From CAZXGD01 sp046350455 (GTDB lineage: Bacteria; Planctomycetota; Phycisphaerae; Phycisphaerales; SM1A02), in contig JAXMAM010000007.1 in NCBI GenBank assembly GCA_046350455.1, forward strand, positions 62,001-126,000: a DNA stretch of 64,000 nucleotides. The letters are read 5' to 3'. The position numbers were made by a program, and so were the translations under genes. Below are positions 1 through 9,307 of this stretch, in pieces. The first letter of the stretch is position 1. Each line of letters begins with the position of its first letter. The notes below the pieces were generated by a model, which was not told where the DNA came from, searched no databases, and worked only from the letters and a program-made list of their open reading frames with translations.

Positions 1-1559
1 ACCAGCTCAAGATCCAAGAAGGGCACGCGCACTTCTACGCCCACCGCCATGGACATCTTGTCGGTGTAGATCAGGTTGTGGTCGGCCAGGAAGAAGCGCT
101 GCTCCAGCGCCAGCATGCGCTCCAGCGCTGGCGTGCCGGGCGGCAGCGGCGCCAGGAACTGCGTCATGGGCTCGGTGGCCATGGCGGTGCCCAGATGGCG
201 CCGGAACTCTGGCGTGTACAGCTTCAGCAGGTCTGCTTCACGCGACCACACAAAGTAGTTGGCGATGCGCTGGTCGCGCTCCAGGCCAGCCCCGCTGAAT
301 AGCTTGGCCAGACGGCGCGACCACGCGCGGCGCTGATCCAGGCGGCGCGTGGTGGCGTCCAGCGCATGGCGCGCTGGGCGCGGCATCCAGCTCCACAGGC
401 GTTCTGCATTCACTGCGCGGTGGCGGCGATAGCCCGTGAACAGGTCGTCGCCGCCAGCGCCGGACAGCAGCACCTTCATGCCGTTGTCGCGCGCCAGCTG
501 GCTGATGTACAGCACGTTGAGCGGCGCTGGATCTGCCAGCGGCTCGTCCAGCTGCACGATCATGCGCTCCAGGTCACCGGCCATGCGGTCGGCGTTGATG
601 CGCACCACGTCCAGCTTGACGTTCAGGTGCTTGGCCACGCGCTGCGCGTAGGGCAGGTCGTCGGTGGTGCCTTCGTCCTGGCCGCCAGCAGCCTCGATGG
701 TGAAACAGCGCAGGTCCGGGTTCTGCTCCCGCGCAAAGGCCACGATGCTGCTGGAGTCAAGCCCGCCAGAGAGGAACGCGCCCACTGGCACGTCCGCCAC
801 CATCTGGCGCTCCACAGCGGCGCGCAGGTGCTTCACCGTGCCTTCCAGCGACTGCTGCTCTGTCAGGTCTGGGCGAGCGCCGCGGAACATGGGCAGCTGG
901 TACCAAGTCCAGCGCTTGGTCACCTTGGCTTCGCGCAGCTCCAGCGCCTCGCCGGGCAGCAGTTTGCGCACGCCGGCCAGCGGCGTGCCCTCGCCCGGGC
1001 ACCACAGGAAGCTCAGGTAGCGGTGCAGCGCCGCGTGGTCCAGCGTGCGCGCCTCTGGCACCAGGTGCAGCAGGCCCTTGATCTCGCTGCAGAACGCCAG
1101 GCCGCGCTTGCTCTCAAAGATGTACAGCGGCTTCACGCCCAGCGCGTCGCGCGCCACCAGCATGGTGCGCGTGCGCGTGTCCCACAGCGCGATGGTGAAG
1201 ATGCCGTTCAGCCGCGGCAGCATGGACGCGCCATGCTTCAGGTACATCTGCAGGATGACTTCCGTGTCCGAGTGGCCTCGGAAGCGCGCGCCAGCAGCCT
1301 GCAGCTCTGTGCGCAGCTCGCGATAGTTGTAGATCTCGCCGTTGAAGATCAGCTGCACAAGTCCAGCGTCGTCCTGCATGGGCTGGTGGCCCAGCGGAGA
1401 AAGGTCAATGATGGAGAGGCGCTGCTGCCCCAGGCCCACGCCTGCAGACGCATCGGTGAACAGGCCGTGGTCATCAGGCCCGCGATGCGCCATGGCGCAC
1501 ATGCCGGCGCGCATGGCCTGCTCTGTGAAGGTTCCGAAGTATCCAATGATGCCGCACAT
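1..1559 (-). CDS. asnB: Asparagine synthase (glutamine-hydrolysing), C-terminus cut by window edge
   Basis: Reading leftwards from the ATG at 1557-1559, the protein begins MCGIIGYFG, giving the N-terminal Cys nucleophile of class II glutamine amidotransferases, followed by AHRGPDD, FNGEIYNY and the glutaminase domain to about residue 200. The synthetase domain has the PP-loop motif SGGLDSS near residue 263 and LSGAGGDDLF further on. About 519 residues are present and no stop is reached, so the C-terminal end lies outside the window. AsnB-type enzymes make asparagine from aspartate, glutamine and ATP in the cytoplasm; many copies in surface-polysaccharide loci instead amidate sugars or peptides, which is a possible role here. 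It starts 31 bp after the fucose synthase gene, so the two probably share a transcript. Confidence 0.92.
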   Translation of the reverse strand, partial: MCGIIGYFGTFTEQAMRAGMCAMAHRGPDDHGLFTDASAGVGLGQQRLSIIDLSPLGHQPMQDDAGLVQLIFNGEIYNYRELRTELQAAGARFRGHSDTEVILQMYLKHGASMLPRLNGIFTIALWDTRTRTMLVARDALGVKPLYIFESKRGLAFCSEIKGLLHLVPEARTLDHAALHRYLSFLWCPGEGTPLAGVRKLLPGEALELREAKVTKRWTWYQLPMFRGARPDLTEQQSLEGTVKHLRAAVERQMVADVPVGAFLSGGLDSSSIVAFAREQNPDLRCFTIEAAGGQDEGTTDDLPYAQRVAKHLNVKLDVVRINADRMAGDLERMIVQLDEPLADPAPLNVLYISQLARDNGMKVLLSGAGGDDLFTGYRRHRAVNAERLWSWMPRPARHALDATTRRLDQRRAWSRRLAKLFSGAGLERDQRIANYFVWSREADLLKLYTPEFRRHLGTAMATEPMTQFLAPLPPGTPALERMLALEQRFFLADHNLIYTDKMSMAVGVEVRVPFLDLEL

Positions 1560-1590
1560 GCGTGGTGTTGCTCCAGAATCTCCCGCCGTC

Positions 1591-2556
1591 CTATGAAGGC
1601 TGCGGTGTGCGGCCCTGCTGGCTGCTCCGGTACGACCGGTACCACTCCACGGTTCGGCGCAGGCCCTCGGGCAGGCCGACCTGCGCGCGCCAGCCCAGCA
1701 GCTGCGCAGCGCGCGTGGTGTCCAGGCAGCGGCGCGGCTGGCCGTCGGGCTTGCTGGGGTCCCAGCGGATTTCGCCTGTAAATCCACAGGTTTCTGCTAT
1801 CAGCTGCACCAGGTTTCGGATGGTGATCTCGGACCCAGTGCCCAGGTTGACAGGCTCTGGCTCATCCAGCCGCTCAGCTGCGCGCACCAGGCCCTCGGCG
1901 CAGTCGTCCACGTAGAGGAATTCGCGGCTGGCTGCGCCCGTGCCCCAGCACTCGATGTCCCCTGCGCCGCGCTCCGCTGCTTCAAGGCACTTGCGGATCA
2001 GCGCAGGAATCACGTGCGAAGTCTGCAGGTCAAAGTTGTCCCACGGCCCGTACAGGTTCACTGGCAGCACATAGGCGCTGCGCAGGCCGTACTGCTGGCG
2101 GTACGCAGCAAGCATCACTAGCGCCGCCTTCTTGGCCACGCCGTATGGTGCATTGGTCTCCTCTGGATAGCCATTCCACAGGTCGCTCTCCTGGAACGGC
2201 ACCGGCGTGTGCTTGGGATACGCGCAGATGGTGCCAGCCTGCACAAACTTCTCCACGCCGCGCAGACGCGCGTGCTCGATGAGGTGCAGCGCCATGGCCA
2301 TGTTGGCGTAGAAGTAGCGCCCCGGGTTGGCCAGGTTGGCGCCGATGCCGCCCACCTCTGCCGCCAGATGGATGACCACCTGCGGATTGGCATCCTTGTA
2401 CAGCTGTTTCACCCTGGACTCCACGGTCAGGTTGTATTTCTTCCGGCGCGGAACGAAGATGTCCGTGGCGCCCCGCGCGCGCAGCCGCTCCTGCACCGCG
2501 CGGCCCAGGAACCCTGCGCCACCCGTGAGGAGGATGCGTTTGCCTGACAGGTCCAT
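1591..2556 (-). CDS. fcl: GDP-L-fucose synthase
   Basis: An extended short-chain dehydrogenase/epimerase. The Rossmann motif GGAGFLG lies at residues ~10-16, the catalytic pair is in YGVAKKA (YxxxK), and the NLGTGSEITI segment near residue 240 is typical of Fcl/WcaG. Fcl epimerises and reduces GDP-4-keto-6-deoxymannose to GDP-L-fucose with NADPH. I chose the second of two adjacent ATGs (2554-2556; the other is 2557-2559), because MDLSGKRILLTGG starts right at the first beta strand; a longer reading to 2598 has no supporting homology pattern. It is divergent from gmd, which supplies its substrate, with about 205 bp between them that must hold both promoters. The last ~20 residues are Arg/Ser rich. 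Confidence 0.9.
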   Translation of the reverse strand: MDLSGKRILLTGGAGFLGRAVQERLRARGATDIFVPRRKKYNLTVESRVKQLYKDANPQVVIHLAAEVGGIGANLANPGRYFYANMAMALHLIEHARLRGVEKFVQAGTICAYPKHTPVPFQESDLWNGYPEETNAPYGVAKKAALVMLAAYRQQYGLRSAYVLPVNLYGPWDNFDLQTSHVIPALIRKCLEAAERGAGDIECWGTGAASREFLYVDDCAEGLVRAAERLDEPEPVNLGTGSEITIRNLVQLIAETCGFTGEIRWDPSKPDGQPRRCLDTTRAAQLLGWRAQVGLPEGLRRTVEWYRSYRSSQQGRTPQPS

Positions 2557-2763
2557 CATCGGGGTGCGCTGGTCCAATGCAAGAAGCCCAGGCGCCACAA
2601 CTGGCGCCCAAGGGGGTGAGGATAGGTTGGGTTCCTTATCGGAATACGGCGGTCCTGTCTTGAGGTTCAGGCCTGCAGAGCCGATGGACTAGTCTGCGCC
2701 CGCGCACCCCAAGGCGGGCCAGCCTGCAGGAACGCAGCGCGCCCCAGACCCGTAGCAACTCAG

Positions 2764-3813
2764 ATGAAGAAGGCCCTTATCACCGGCATCACAGGTCAGG
2801 ACGGCAGCTACCTGGCGGAGTTCCTGCTGGCCAAGGGATACGAGGTGCATGGGCTGGTCCGGCGCAGCAGCAGCTTCAACACCCAGCGCATTGACCACAT
2901 CTATCAGGATCCGCACCAGCACGGTGCGCGCCTGCGCCTGCACTACGGCGACCTGAACGACGGCAACAACCTTGCCAACGTCATCCGGCTGGTGGAGCCA
3001 GACGAGGTCTACAACCTGGCGGCGCAGAGCCACGTGCGCGTGAGCTTTGACATGCCCATCTACACCGCCGACACTGACGGCGTGGGCACGCTGAAGCTGC
3101 TGGAGGCTGTGCGCGTCTTCCAGCTGCAGAGCGGCCGCACAGTGCGCTACTACCAGGCCAGCAGCAGCGAGATGTACGGGCAGGTGCGCGAGGTGCCGCA
3201 GCGCGAGAGCACGCCCTTCCATCCGCGCTCGCCCTATGGCTGCGCCAAGGTGTTTGGCCACTGGATCACCGTGAACTACCGCGAGAGCTACGGCATGCAC
3301 GCCAGCTGCGGCATCCTGTTCAACCACGAGAGCCCGCGCCGCGGCGAGACCTTTGTCACGCGCAAGATCACGCGCGCCGTTGGCCGCATCAAGCTTGGCC
3401 TGCAGAAGAAGCTGTACCTGGGCAACCTGGACGCGCTGCGCGACTGGGGCTTTGCCGGCGACTACGTGGAGGCCATGTGGCTGATGCTGCAGCAGAGCCA
3501 GCCGGAGGACTATGTGATCGCCACCGGCAAGATGCTCAGCGTGCGCCAGTTTGCAGAGCTGTGCTTCAAGCACGTTGGCCTGGAGTACAAGGACTTTGTG
3601 GAGATTGACCCGCGCTACTTCCGCCCCGCAGAGGTGGAGCAGCTGCTTGGCGACGCCACCAAGGCCCGCACCAGGCTGGGCTGGCAGCCGCGCACCACGG
3701 TGGAGCAGCTGGCCGCCATGATGGTTGAGCACGACCTTGAGCTTGCGCGCCGCGAGCGCACGCTGCGCGACGCAGGCCACACCATGCCGGAGAACTCGGG
3801 CCATGATCAGTGA
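2764..3813 (+). CDS. gmd: GDP-mannose 4,6-dehydratase
   Basis: The N-terminus KKALITGITGQDGSYL carries the GxxGxxG cofactor site, and the stretch RRSSSFNTQRIDH is diagnostic of Gmd. SSSEMYG and YGCAKVFGHW supply the catalytic Ser/Glu and YxxxK, and FNHESPRRGETFVTRK with a downstream FRPAEVEQLLGD follows the family order. The length, 349 residues, is normal. Gmd converts GDP-D-mannose to GDP-4-keto-6-deoxy-D-mannose, the first step to GDP-L-fucose; the second enzyme, fcl, is encoded next door on the other strand. No strong Shine-Dalgarno sequence is visible before the ATG. The stop overlaps the start of the following lipoprotein gene by 11 bp, which suggests a single transcript. Confidence 0.95.
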   Translation: MKKALITGITGQDGSYLAEFLLAKGYEVHGLVRRSSSFNTQRIDHIYQDPHQHGARLRLHYGDLNDGNNLANVIRLVEPDEVYNLAAQSHVRVSFDMPIYTADTDGVGTLKLLEAVRVFQLQSGRTVRYYQASSSEMYGQVREVPQRESTPFHPRSPYGCAKVFGHWITVNYRESYGMHASCGILFNHESPRRGETFVTRKITRAVGRIKLGLQKKLYLGNLDALRDWGFAGDYVEAMWLMLQQSQPEDYVIATGKMLSVRQFAELCFKHVGLEYKDFVEIDPRYFRPAEVEQLLGDATKARTRLGWQPRTTVEQLAAMMVEHDLELARRERTLRDAGHTMPENSGHDQ

Positions 3814-5125
3814 CCATCGCTGGCCGCTGACGACCGCAACGCTGTGCTCGGCCGCCCTGTGCTGGGCCACGCTGCTGGGCTGCCAGGACCAGGGCGCGGC
3901 CGCCACGCAACCAGCTGCGCAGCCAGCCGCACGCACTGTGCCGCCAGTGGAGCCTCGCCCCACGCGGCCAGCGGACGAACCGCCGCATCCAGTGGCGGCG
4001 GCGCAGACTGCGCCAGCTCAGCCAAGCGCATCCCCGCAGCAAGGCACGTCCGCGCCGGCAGCGGCACCTGCAGCGCCATCCGCAACGCCGGCGCCACCCG
4101 CTGCACCCGCGGCACCCCTGCCGCCTGCGCTCATTGACTGTGTGACCAGCGCTGCCAGCAGCGCCAAGGTGAACGCCTTGGGCATCGAGCGCTATCCGTG
4201 GTTTGGCCAGTCTGCGGACCCAGAGTCCATGAAGACGGGCAGGATCAACATCCCCATTCTTCTGGACGAGATCCGCAAGAAGATGGGCCCCAACCCGACC
4301 GGCTGGGGCATGCTGGACTTTGAGGATCCGTTTGATGCGTGGCTCGCCCTCCCTGCCACCGATCAGCGCAATCGCCTGGCCTCCTCCGAGATGGTGAAGG
4401 CGATCCGCGCGGTGAAGGCCGAGTTCCCGAAGGTCAAGTGGACCTACTACGCGCAGCCGCGGATGGAACGCGTCTTTCCCGGCGGCAAGGGATGGGCCAA
4501 CGGCACCGAGGCTCAGATGCAGGCCGAGATCGAGCGGAGGATCGCCACCTGCAGCGACATCCTGCGCGAGGTGGACTGGATCAATCCCTCGATCTACGAC
4601 GTCTACGAGAATTCAAAGTTCCAGGGCGACGAGCTGGCCTACATGATGAAGAACGAGCGCATCTGGCGCGAGCAGGTGGTGAAGCTTGGGCGCACCATCC
4701 GCGAGCGCCAAGGTCTGCCGCAGGTGCCGGTGATTCCCTGCGTGTCCGTCTACTTCCAGCCTGGCGGCCGGGCGACCAACATGAAGCCCATCCCCATCGC
4801 GGAGCTCATCCAGGACCAGATTGACCCAGCCCTGGCAGGCGGCGCCGACGCATTCGCCATCTGGACAAGCGCCGACTTCTTCCAGATGCTGGCCACGCTT
4901 CCGGACGCGCACGAGCTCAATCAGCTGAACCGCGACAACCAGCGCGCCGCGCGTGAAGCGTGGACTGCCGAATACCTGTCCGGCGCCCGGCCCCGCGACT
5001 GGACCGACCCGACAGTCAAGTTCCAGATCTCGCAAGCCACTGGCAAGACCATCTCCGACGGCGCCGAGGCGATCGTCAAGCAGGTCGAGGCTGCCCGCGC
5101 CAAGAAGGCGCAAGCAAAGCAGTAA
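3803..5125 (+). CDS. Lipoprotein with a glycoside-hydrolase-like barrel domain (function unknown)
   Basis: The ATG at 3803 gives a lipoprotein signal peptide with lipobox LLGC at residues ~22-25, then a ~100-residue linker very rich in Pro and Ala. The remaining ~310 residues look like a folded enzyme domain: the strand TGWGMLDFEDPFDAW has a D-x-E pair, followed by KWTYYAQPR, NPSIYDVYE and ADAFAIWTS. This order of an acidic D-x-E strand, a Tyr-rich strand and a late W strand resembles TIM-barrel hydrolases such as the GH56 hyaluronidase family, but I regard that as a weak inference. A longer upstream start at 3725 would remove the signal peptide. It overlaps gmd by 11 bp and ends 3 bp before the ligase gene, so it probably acts on or with the exported polysaccharide at the cell surface. 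Confidence 0.75.
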   Translation: MISDHRWPLTTATLCSAALCWATLLGCQDQGAAATQPAAQPAARTVPPVEPRPTRPADEPPHPVAAAQTAPAQPSASPQQGTSAPAAAPAAPSATPAPPAAPAAPLPPALIDCVTSAASSAKVNALGIERYPWFGQSADPESMKTGRINIPILLDEIRKKMGPNPTGWGMLDFEDPFDAWLALPATDQRNRLASSEMVKAIRAVKAEFPKVKWTYYAQPRMERVFPGGKGWANGTEAQMQAEIERRIATCSDILREVDWINPSIYDVYENSKFQGDELAYMMKNERIWREQVVKLGRTIRERQGLPQVPVIPCVSVYFQPGGRATNMKPIPIAELIQDQIDPALAGGADAFAIWTSADFFQMLATLPDAHELNQLNRDNQRAAREAWTAEYLSGARPRDWTDPTVKFQISQATGKTISDGAEAIVKQVEAARAKKAQAKQ

Positions 5126-5128
5126 CCC

Positions 5129-6496
5129 GTGTTCCAGTTCATCACGCTTCCACTGTTCATGCTGCTGTGCACCGCTGCGGTGTTCAGTTCCACATGGGCG
5201 CTGGTGCTGGCCGCGCTGATGTTCGGCATCGAGCAGTCCCTTCAGACGTCCTCCCCTATCTTTCTGGAAAAGTCCTGGCTCGCCAACGTCTTCGTAGGCC
5301 TTTCGTGCATGTTCTCCGTGCTCCGAGTGCTGGTCACCAAGCCAGGTTCGCTGCGCGGGTACTTCACGCCCATGCTGATCGGCGTGCTGGTCCTGCATGG
5401 ATGGTGGCTGGTCACGCTCGTCTGGACACCGTCCACAGAAGGCGCGCTGGACATCCTCTCCAAGAACTACCCCTACTTTGGGCTGTTCGTCTTCCTGGCG
5501 CCCGTGCTGCTCAATGACATCGAGGACGTGGCCAAGTTCGGCCGCGCGCTCCTCTACAGCGGCATTCTGGTGATGCTGACGCTGGTGCTGAACCCGGAGT
5601 TCGGCACCTGGAGCGGCCGCATGGGACTGATCGTGGGCGGCAAGATCATCACAAGCCCGCTGGCCATTGGCGAGCTGGGCGGCACGCTCATCATCCTTGC
5701 GTCGCTTCTGCGCAGCGGCCCTGCCCCGGCGCTGCTGCTCACAGCGCGCGTGGCGGCGTTCATCCTGGGAGCCATCCTTGCGCTGCAGTCTGGCTCGCGC
5801 GGCCAACTGGTGTTCTCGGTGGTCATCGCAGTCGGCTTCATTCCGGTCTCCAAGCGTGTCAAGAGCATTCCCGCCTTCATTGGCACGGCCATCGCCATCG
5901 GTGTCATGGGAGTGGCGGTCATGCTCCTTGCCAGCCAGATCCTGTACGGATTCGCATTGGATCGCTGGGGTGCCGGGCAGCTCGACTCCGGCTTCCAGGA
6001 GCGCCTGGCCAACGCCACCGACCTGCTCGGCGCGTTTGTCCGAGACCCCATTGCATGGATGCTTGGCCTGGGAGCCAACGCGTTCCGATCCCTGAGCGCT
6101 GTGGCCGCCAAGGACGAGTATCCGCACAATGTTCCAGTGGAGATCCTCTGCGAGCTAGGCATCCCGATGGCGGTGCTCTTCTGCGCTCTCTTGGTGATGG
6201 GACTGCGCGACTTCCTGTCGTTGTTCCGGCGCTTTGCCGCGGACTCGGAGCGGCGAGTGGGTCTGGCCGTGCTCCTGGCGCTTGCGACCTACCAGTTCCT
6301 GCTGTGCAACAAGCAGTCCAACATGTGGGGCAACAGCATGTTGTTCTTCTTCCTGCTGCTCATCGCACGCCTGCGCGCACGCAGCGACATGTTTGCAGAG
6401 GAGGATGGCGCATACAGCGAAGGTTCCGAGTACTCAGAGGGCGACGCCCATCAGCACGAGCACGCCGAGGAAGACGCTCACACCGCGCCAGCATGA
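5129..6496 (+). CDS. O-antigen ligase / polymerase-like membrane protein
   Basis: A 455-residue polytopic membrane protein with about ten hydrophobic segments, a central loop containing the segment QSGSRGQLVFSVV (the SRG/RG signature found in Wzy/WaaL-type proteins), and a periplasmic-type loop ending LGLGANAFR and DEYPHNVPVEIL; the PHN segment matches the His-bearing motif of O-antigen ligases. The start is a GTG at 5129, three bases after the lipoprotein stop. The C-terminal ~45 residues are a soluble acidic and His-rich tail (EEDGAYSEGSEY, HQHEHAEEDAH), which is unusual for the family. The probable role is polymerising or ligating the polysaccharide units made by this locus. The 3' end overlaps the opposite-strand glycosyltransferase by 19 bp. 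Confidence 0.8.
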   Translation: MFQFITLPLFMLLCTAAVFSSTWALVLAALMFGIEQSLQTSSPIFLEKSWLANVFVGLSCMFSVLRVLVTKPGSLRGYFTPMLIGVLVLHGWWLVTLVWTPSTEGALDILSKNYPYFGLFVFLAPVLLNDIEDVAKFGRALLYSGILVMLTLVLNPEFGTWSGRMGLIVGGKIITSPLAIGELGGTLIILASLLRSGPAPALLLTARVAAFILGAILALQSGSRGQLVFSVVIAVGFIPVSKRVKSIPAFIGTAIAIGVMGVAVMLLASQILYGFALDRWGAGQLDSGFQERLANATDLLGAFVRDPIAWMLGLGANAFRSLSAVAAKDEYPHNVPVEILCELGIPMAVLFCALLVMGLRDFLSLFRRFAADSERRVGLAVLLALATYQFLLCNKQSNMWGNSMLFFFLLLIARLRARSDMFAEEDGAYSEGSEYSEGDAHQHEHAEEDAHTAPA

Positions 6497-7590
6497 GCGC
6501 TGGGCGCCCTCTGAATTCCCAGCAGAGCCAGACGAGACTCCGGGGCGTTCTCCCGCACGAAATCTGCGATGGCGGGCTGCCAGGCATCGAAGTGCTGCAG
6601 GCAGGCCTGCAAGGCGGGCTCCGGGCCTTCTGCTTCATCCACCCGCTTGATGAAGGGGCGCTGGATGTACGCGGGCATGCCTGAGATCAGGAGCGGAAGC
6701 CCACGTGCCAGCAGCTGCATGCTCTTGTTGGCCAGCGTCACAGAGTCCACCGCTTTGGAGCGGCGGTACGGCAGCAGCGCGGCCAGCGTCCGGTCCAGCG
6801 GCAGGTCATCCAGCGCGGTGCGCTCCTGGATGACGATGTTGGGGCATCCGGCAAGGCCATCTATGACCGGCTGCCTTCCATTGCCCTGGGTCGGCCCCAC
6901 CAGCATGATGCGCCAGCCGGGGCGGGTCTGCTGGAGGTGGGCCGAAAGCCGCCGCAGCAGGTCCAGGTCAAGCGCCGAGTCAACGTAGCCCCAGAACAGA
7001 AGGGTGTCGCGCCCCTGAACTCCAGGGCGCGGGGCGACGTACGGAGTGACCGACCATGGAAGCAGCAGCTTGCAGTCGCTCCAGGTCCGGCATCGCTCCT
7101 GCAGCGGCGTGGACACGGCGTACACCTCGTCGCTCATCCTGCACGTGCGTTGCAGCGACCACGTGATGTGCCCACTGAACGGAAGCCTTGACTGCGCCTC
7201 GAAGTCATCGTGAATGATGGTGAGGATGCGCGCGCTGGGAAAGATCCCCCTCAGAAAGTAGTAGTCGTGCGCAAAATTGATTACTACCGCGCCCTGCTTC
7301 ACTGGCAGCTCCTTCAGCCTGCGGCGGATCGAGGCGCTGGTCACCCAGGCGTTGATCCAGTGCAGTGGCGGACACGCGCGCATCTGGTGGTGCATGAAGC
7401 GCACGGTCTGCACCATGAAGAGCCCTGGCTCGATCTCAGCCACAGAGGGGCGTACAGGCGCCCATGGATATGCCGGCCGCTCGAAGAAGAAGACGCGATG
7501 CCCCGCATCCAGCAGCATGCGGGCGGTCTGGTGGCGGATGCGCGGCGCTTCGGACCACTGTGTCTGCGTGAAGAGCAGAAAGTCGCTCAT
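6478..7590 (-). CDS. GT-B-type glycosyltransferase
   Basis: A cytoplasmic glycosyltransferase of the GT-B fold, 370 residues. The N-terminal half starts MSDFLLFTQTQWSEAPRIRHQ, and the C-terminal nucleotide-binding half has LLFWGYVDS, IMLVGPTQGN and LANKSMQLLARGLPLL, as in GT4/GT1-like enzymes. I placed the start at the ATG at 7588-7590, because it matches the start of its paralogue at 9308-10387 (WTEAPRLRHQ, FFERSTPW, MLVGPTQGD); 59 further upstream codons in frame show no conserved pattern. The acceptor and donor sugars cannot be told from sequence. It is on the opposite strand to its neighbours and overlaps the ligase gene tail to tail. Confidence 0.85.
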   Translation of the reverse strand: MSDFLLFTQTQWSEAPRIRHQTARMLLDAGHRVFFFERPAYPWAPVRPSVAEIEPGLFMVQTVRFMHHQMRACPPLHWINAWVTSASIRRRLKELPVKQGAVVINFAHDYYFLRGIFPSARILTIIHDDFEAQSRLPFSGHITWSLQRTCRMSDEVYAVSTPLQERCRTWSDCKLLLPWSVTPYVAPRPGVQGRDTLLFWGYVDSALDLDLLRRLSAHLQQTRPGWRIMLVGPTQGNGRQPVIDGLAGCPNIVIQERTALDDLPLDRTLAALLPYRRSKAVDSVTLANKSMQLLARGLPLLISGMPAYIQRPFIKRVDEAEGPEPALQACLQHFDAWQPAIADFVRENAPESRLALLGIQRAPSAHAGAV

Positions 7591-7661
7591 CAATCTCAGG
7601 AAGTCTACGGGCTTGCCGATACCGGAATGTCCGGGGCGCCCGCTTCTAGAATCGAACCCGC

Positions 7662-9272
7662 GTGACCGCCCCACCTCCAACCGCCGTCCACCAAGACCAG
7701 GATGCCGAAGCGGCGGCGAACGACCCACACGGCGCGCCGGCTGGTGGACTGAGCTCCGCGGCAGCATCCGGGACCGGGTGGACCACCATCCAGGGACTGT
7801 TGAACAAGCTGGCCACCATGGCGGCCATGCTGCTGGTGGCCCGCCTGCTGACGCCGGACGAGTATGGCATGGGCAATCTGGCGGTGGCGGTGGCAGGCAT
7901 GCTCATCGTGCTGCCGCCGCTGGTGATGGGCGATGTCCTCATCACGCACCAGCGCCGATTCTCTCTGCTGGGGCGCGTGGCTGGACGTACGGCCATCATC
8001 ACGGGTGCGGTGACCGCCGTGGGCATGGCGATGGCCGCGCCGCTGGTGGCCCTCTTCTACCCAAACTACGCCTTTGCGGCGCTGGTGGGGCTGCTCCTGG
8101 TGGTCGCGCTACGCCCCATGGCGGAGGCGATGGCCGTGCTCCCCCTCTCGCGCCTGCGCATCGGGCTCCGCTACCAGTCCATCGCGCTCATCGACGGTGC
8201 TGTACAGCTGGTGGCCACTGGCCTCACCGTGGTGATGGCGTGGGCGCACGCGGGCGCGCTGGCCATCGTGGCGCCGCAGGTGGCCGCGGTGGCCGCCCGC
8301 GCGGTGTGCTACCGGATCGCCACGCGGCACACCACAGGCGACCTTGCCACGCTGAAGCCCGAGACTGAGCGGCGGATGCACCGGCGCACGCTGCGAGAGT
8401 TCGCCACAGCGGGGAGCGCGCAGTACATCCACACGCTCATTGGCTGGGTGCCGGTGCTGGTGCTTGGCAAGCTGTCCACCGAGAGCGAGACTGGCTACTT
8501 CGGCTTCAGCTTCCTGCTGGCCAACCAGGCCACCTATGTGCTCTCGTACCAGCTGGGCACAGTGCTGCAGCCCATCTTTGGGCGCCTCAAGCACGACCCA
8601 GAGCGCCAGGCCGCAGGCTTCCTGCGCGTGGTGCGCGCAGTGGGCGCCATTGCCGTGCCAGCCTCGTTCCTGCAGGCCGCCCTGGCAGAGCCCCTGTTCC
8701 TGCTCATCTTCCCGGAGAAGTGGGCGCCAGCCATCCACGTGTTCGCCATTCTCTGCGTGGGTCAGGCCTTCTACTTTGCCATGGCGCCGGCCATGGCGCT
8801 CCTCAAGGCGCAGGGTCGCTTCCGGGCCTTCTTCATCTGGCAGGCCACGCAGCTGGTGGCGTCGTTTGTGCTGTACCCCATCTTTGCCTACAACTGGGGC
8901 GCCATCGGTGTCTCCGCCATCGACACCGTCATCTGGGGCATCAGCGTGCCCGTCGCGGTAGTCATCGGCACATCGGTGGCGGGTGGCACCATCCGCACCG
9001 CGCTCGCGGTGTTCGTGGCGCCGTGGAGCACGTCGGTTCCCATCGCGGCCGCGGCCTGGGGCGCGTGGCTGCTGCTCAAGCCCATGGGCGTGCCCGGCAT
9101 GGTCATCGCGCTGGCGGTCGTGGGGCCGGCTGCGTTTGTGCTCTCCATCCTGGCCACCCGTCTCAGCCAGCCAGCAACCTGGATGGAACTCCAGCCCATG
9201 ATGGCCAAGGCCAGCGGCAAGCTTGGAAGCGTGCCCAGAAAGGTGCTGGGCCGCATCGCGCGCGGCAAGTAG
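7662..9272 (+). CDS. Polysaccharide flippase (Wzx/MATE-like, MviN superfamily)
   Basis: A 536-residue integral membrane protein with an N-terminal cytoplasmic segment (~35 residues, Pro/Ala rich) and about 12-14 membrane helices. The order is that of Wzx/oligosaccharide flippases: GWTTIQGLLNKLATMAAML at the first helix, the LLTPDEYGMGNLAVAVAGM segment, and later SYQLGTVLQPIFGRLKHD. Such proteins move undecaprenyl-linked oligosaccharide units across the inner membrane, which suits a cluster with sugar-nucleotide enzymes, glycosyltransferases and a polymerase. The start is a GTG at 7662, 71 bp from the divergent glycosyltransferase start. Its last ~40 residues are basic. Confidence 0.87.
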   Translation: MTAPPPTAVHQDQDAEAAANDPHGAPAGGLSSAAASGTGWTTIQGLLNKLATMAAMLLVARLLTPDEYGMGNLAVAVAGMLIVLPPLVMGDVLITHQRRFSLLGRVAGRTAIITGAVTAVGMAMAAPLVALFYPNYAFAALVGLLLVVALRPMAEAMAVLPLSRLRIGLRYQSIALIDGAVQLVATGLTVVMAWAHAGALAIVAPQVAAVAARAVCYRIATRHTTGDLATLKPETERRMHRRTLREFATAGSAQYIHTLIGWVPVLVLGKLSTESETGYFGFSFLLANQATYVLSYQLGTVLQPIFGRLKHDPERQAAGFLRVVRAVGAIAVPASFLQAALAEPLFLLIFPEKWAPAIHVFAILCVGQAFYFAMAPAMALLKAQGRFRAFFIWQATQLVASFVLYPIFAYNWGAIGVSAIDTVIWGISVPVAVVIGTSVAGGTIRTALAVFVAPWSTSVPIAAAAWGAWLLLKPMGVPGMVIALAVVGPAAFVLSILATRLSQPATWMELQPMMAKASGKLGSVPRKVLGRIARGK

Positions 9273-9307
9273 CAGGATGGATCTGGACACACCTGCGGCC
9301 GGCTGGC

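Noticed and set aside
366..1781. 471-codon open frame on the plus strand
   Set aside because: It is antisense to asnB and fcl, whose motifs are clear; its product is His/Arg/Gln-rich low-complexity sequence without protein family features.
2689..3963. 424-codon minus-strand frame opposite gmd
   Set aside because: Antisense shadow of gmd, which is certain.
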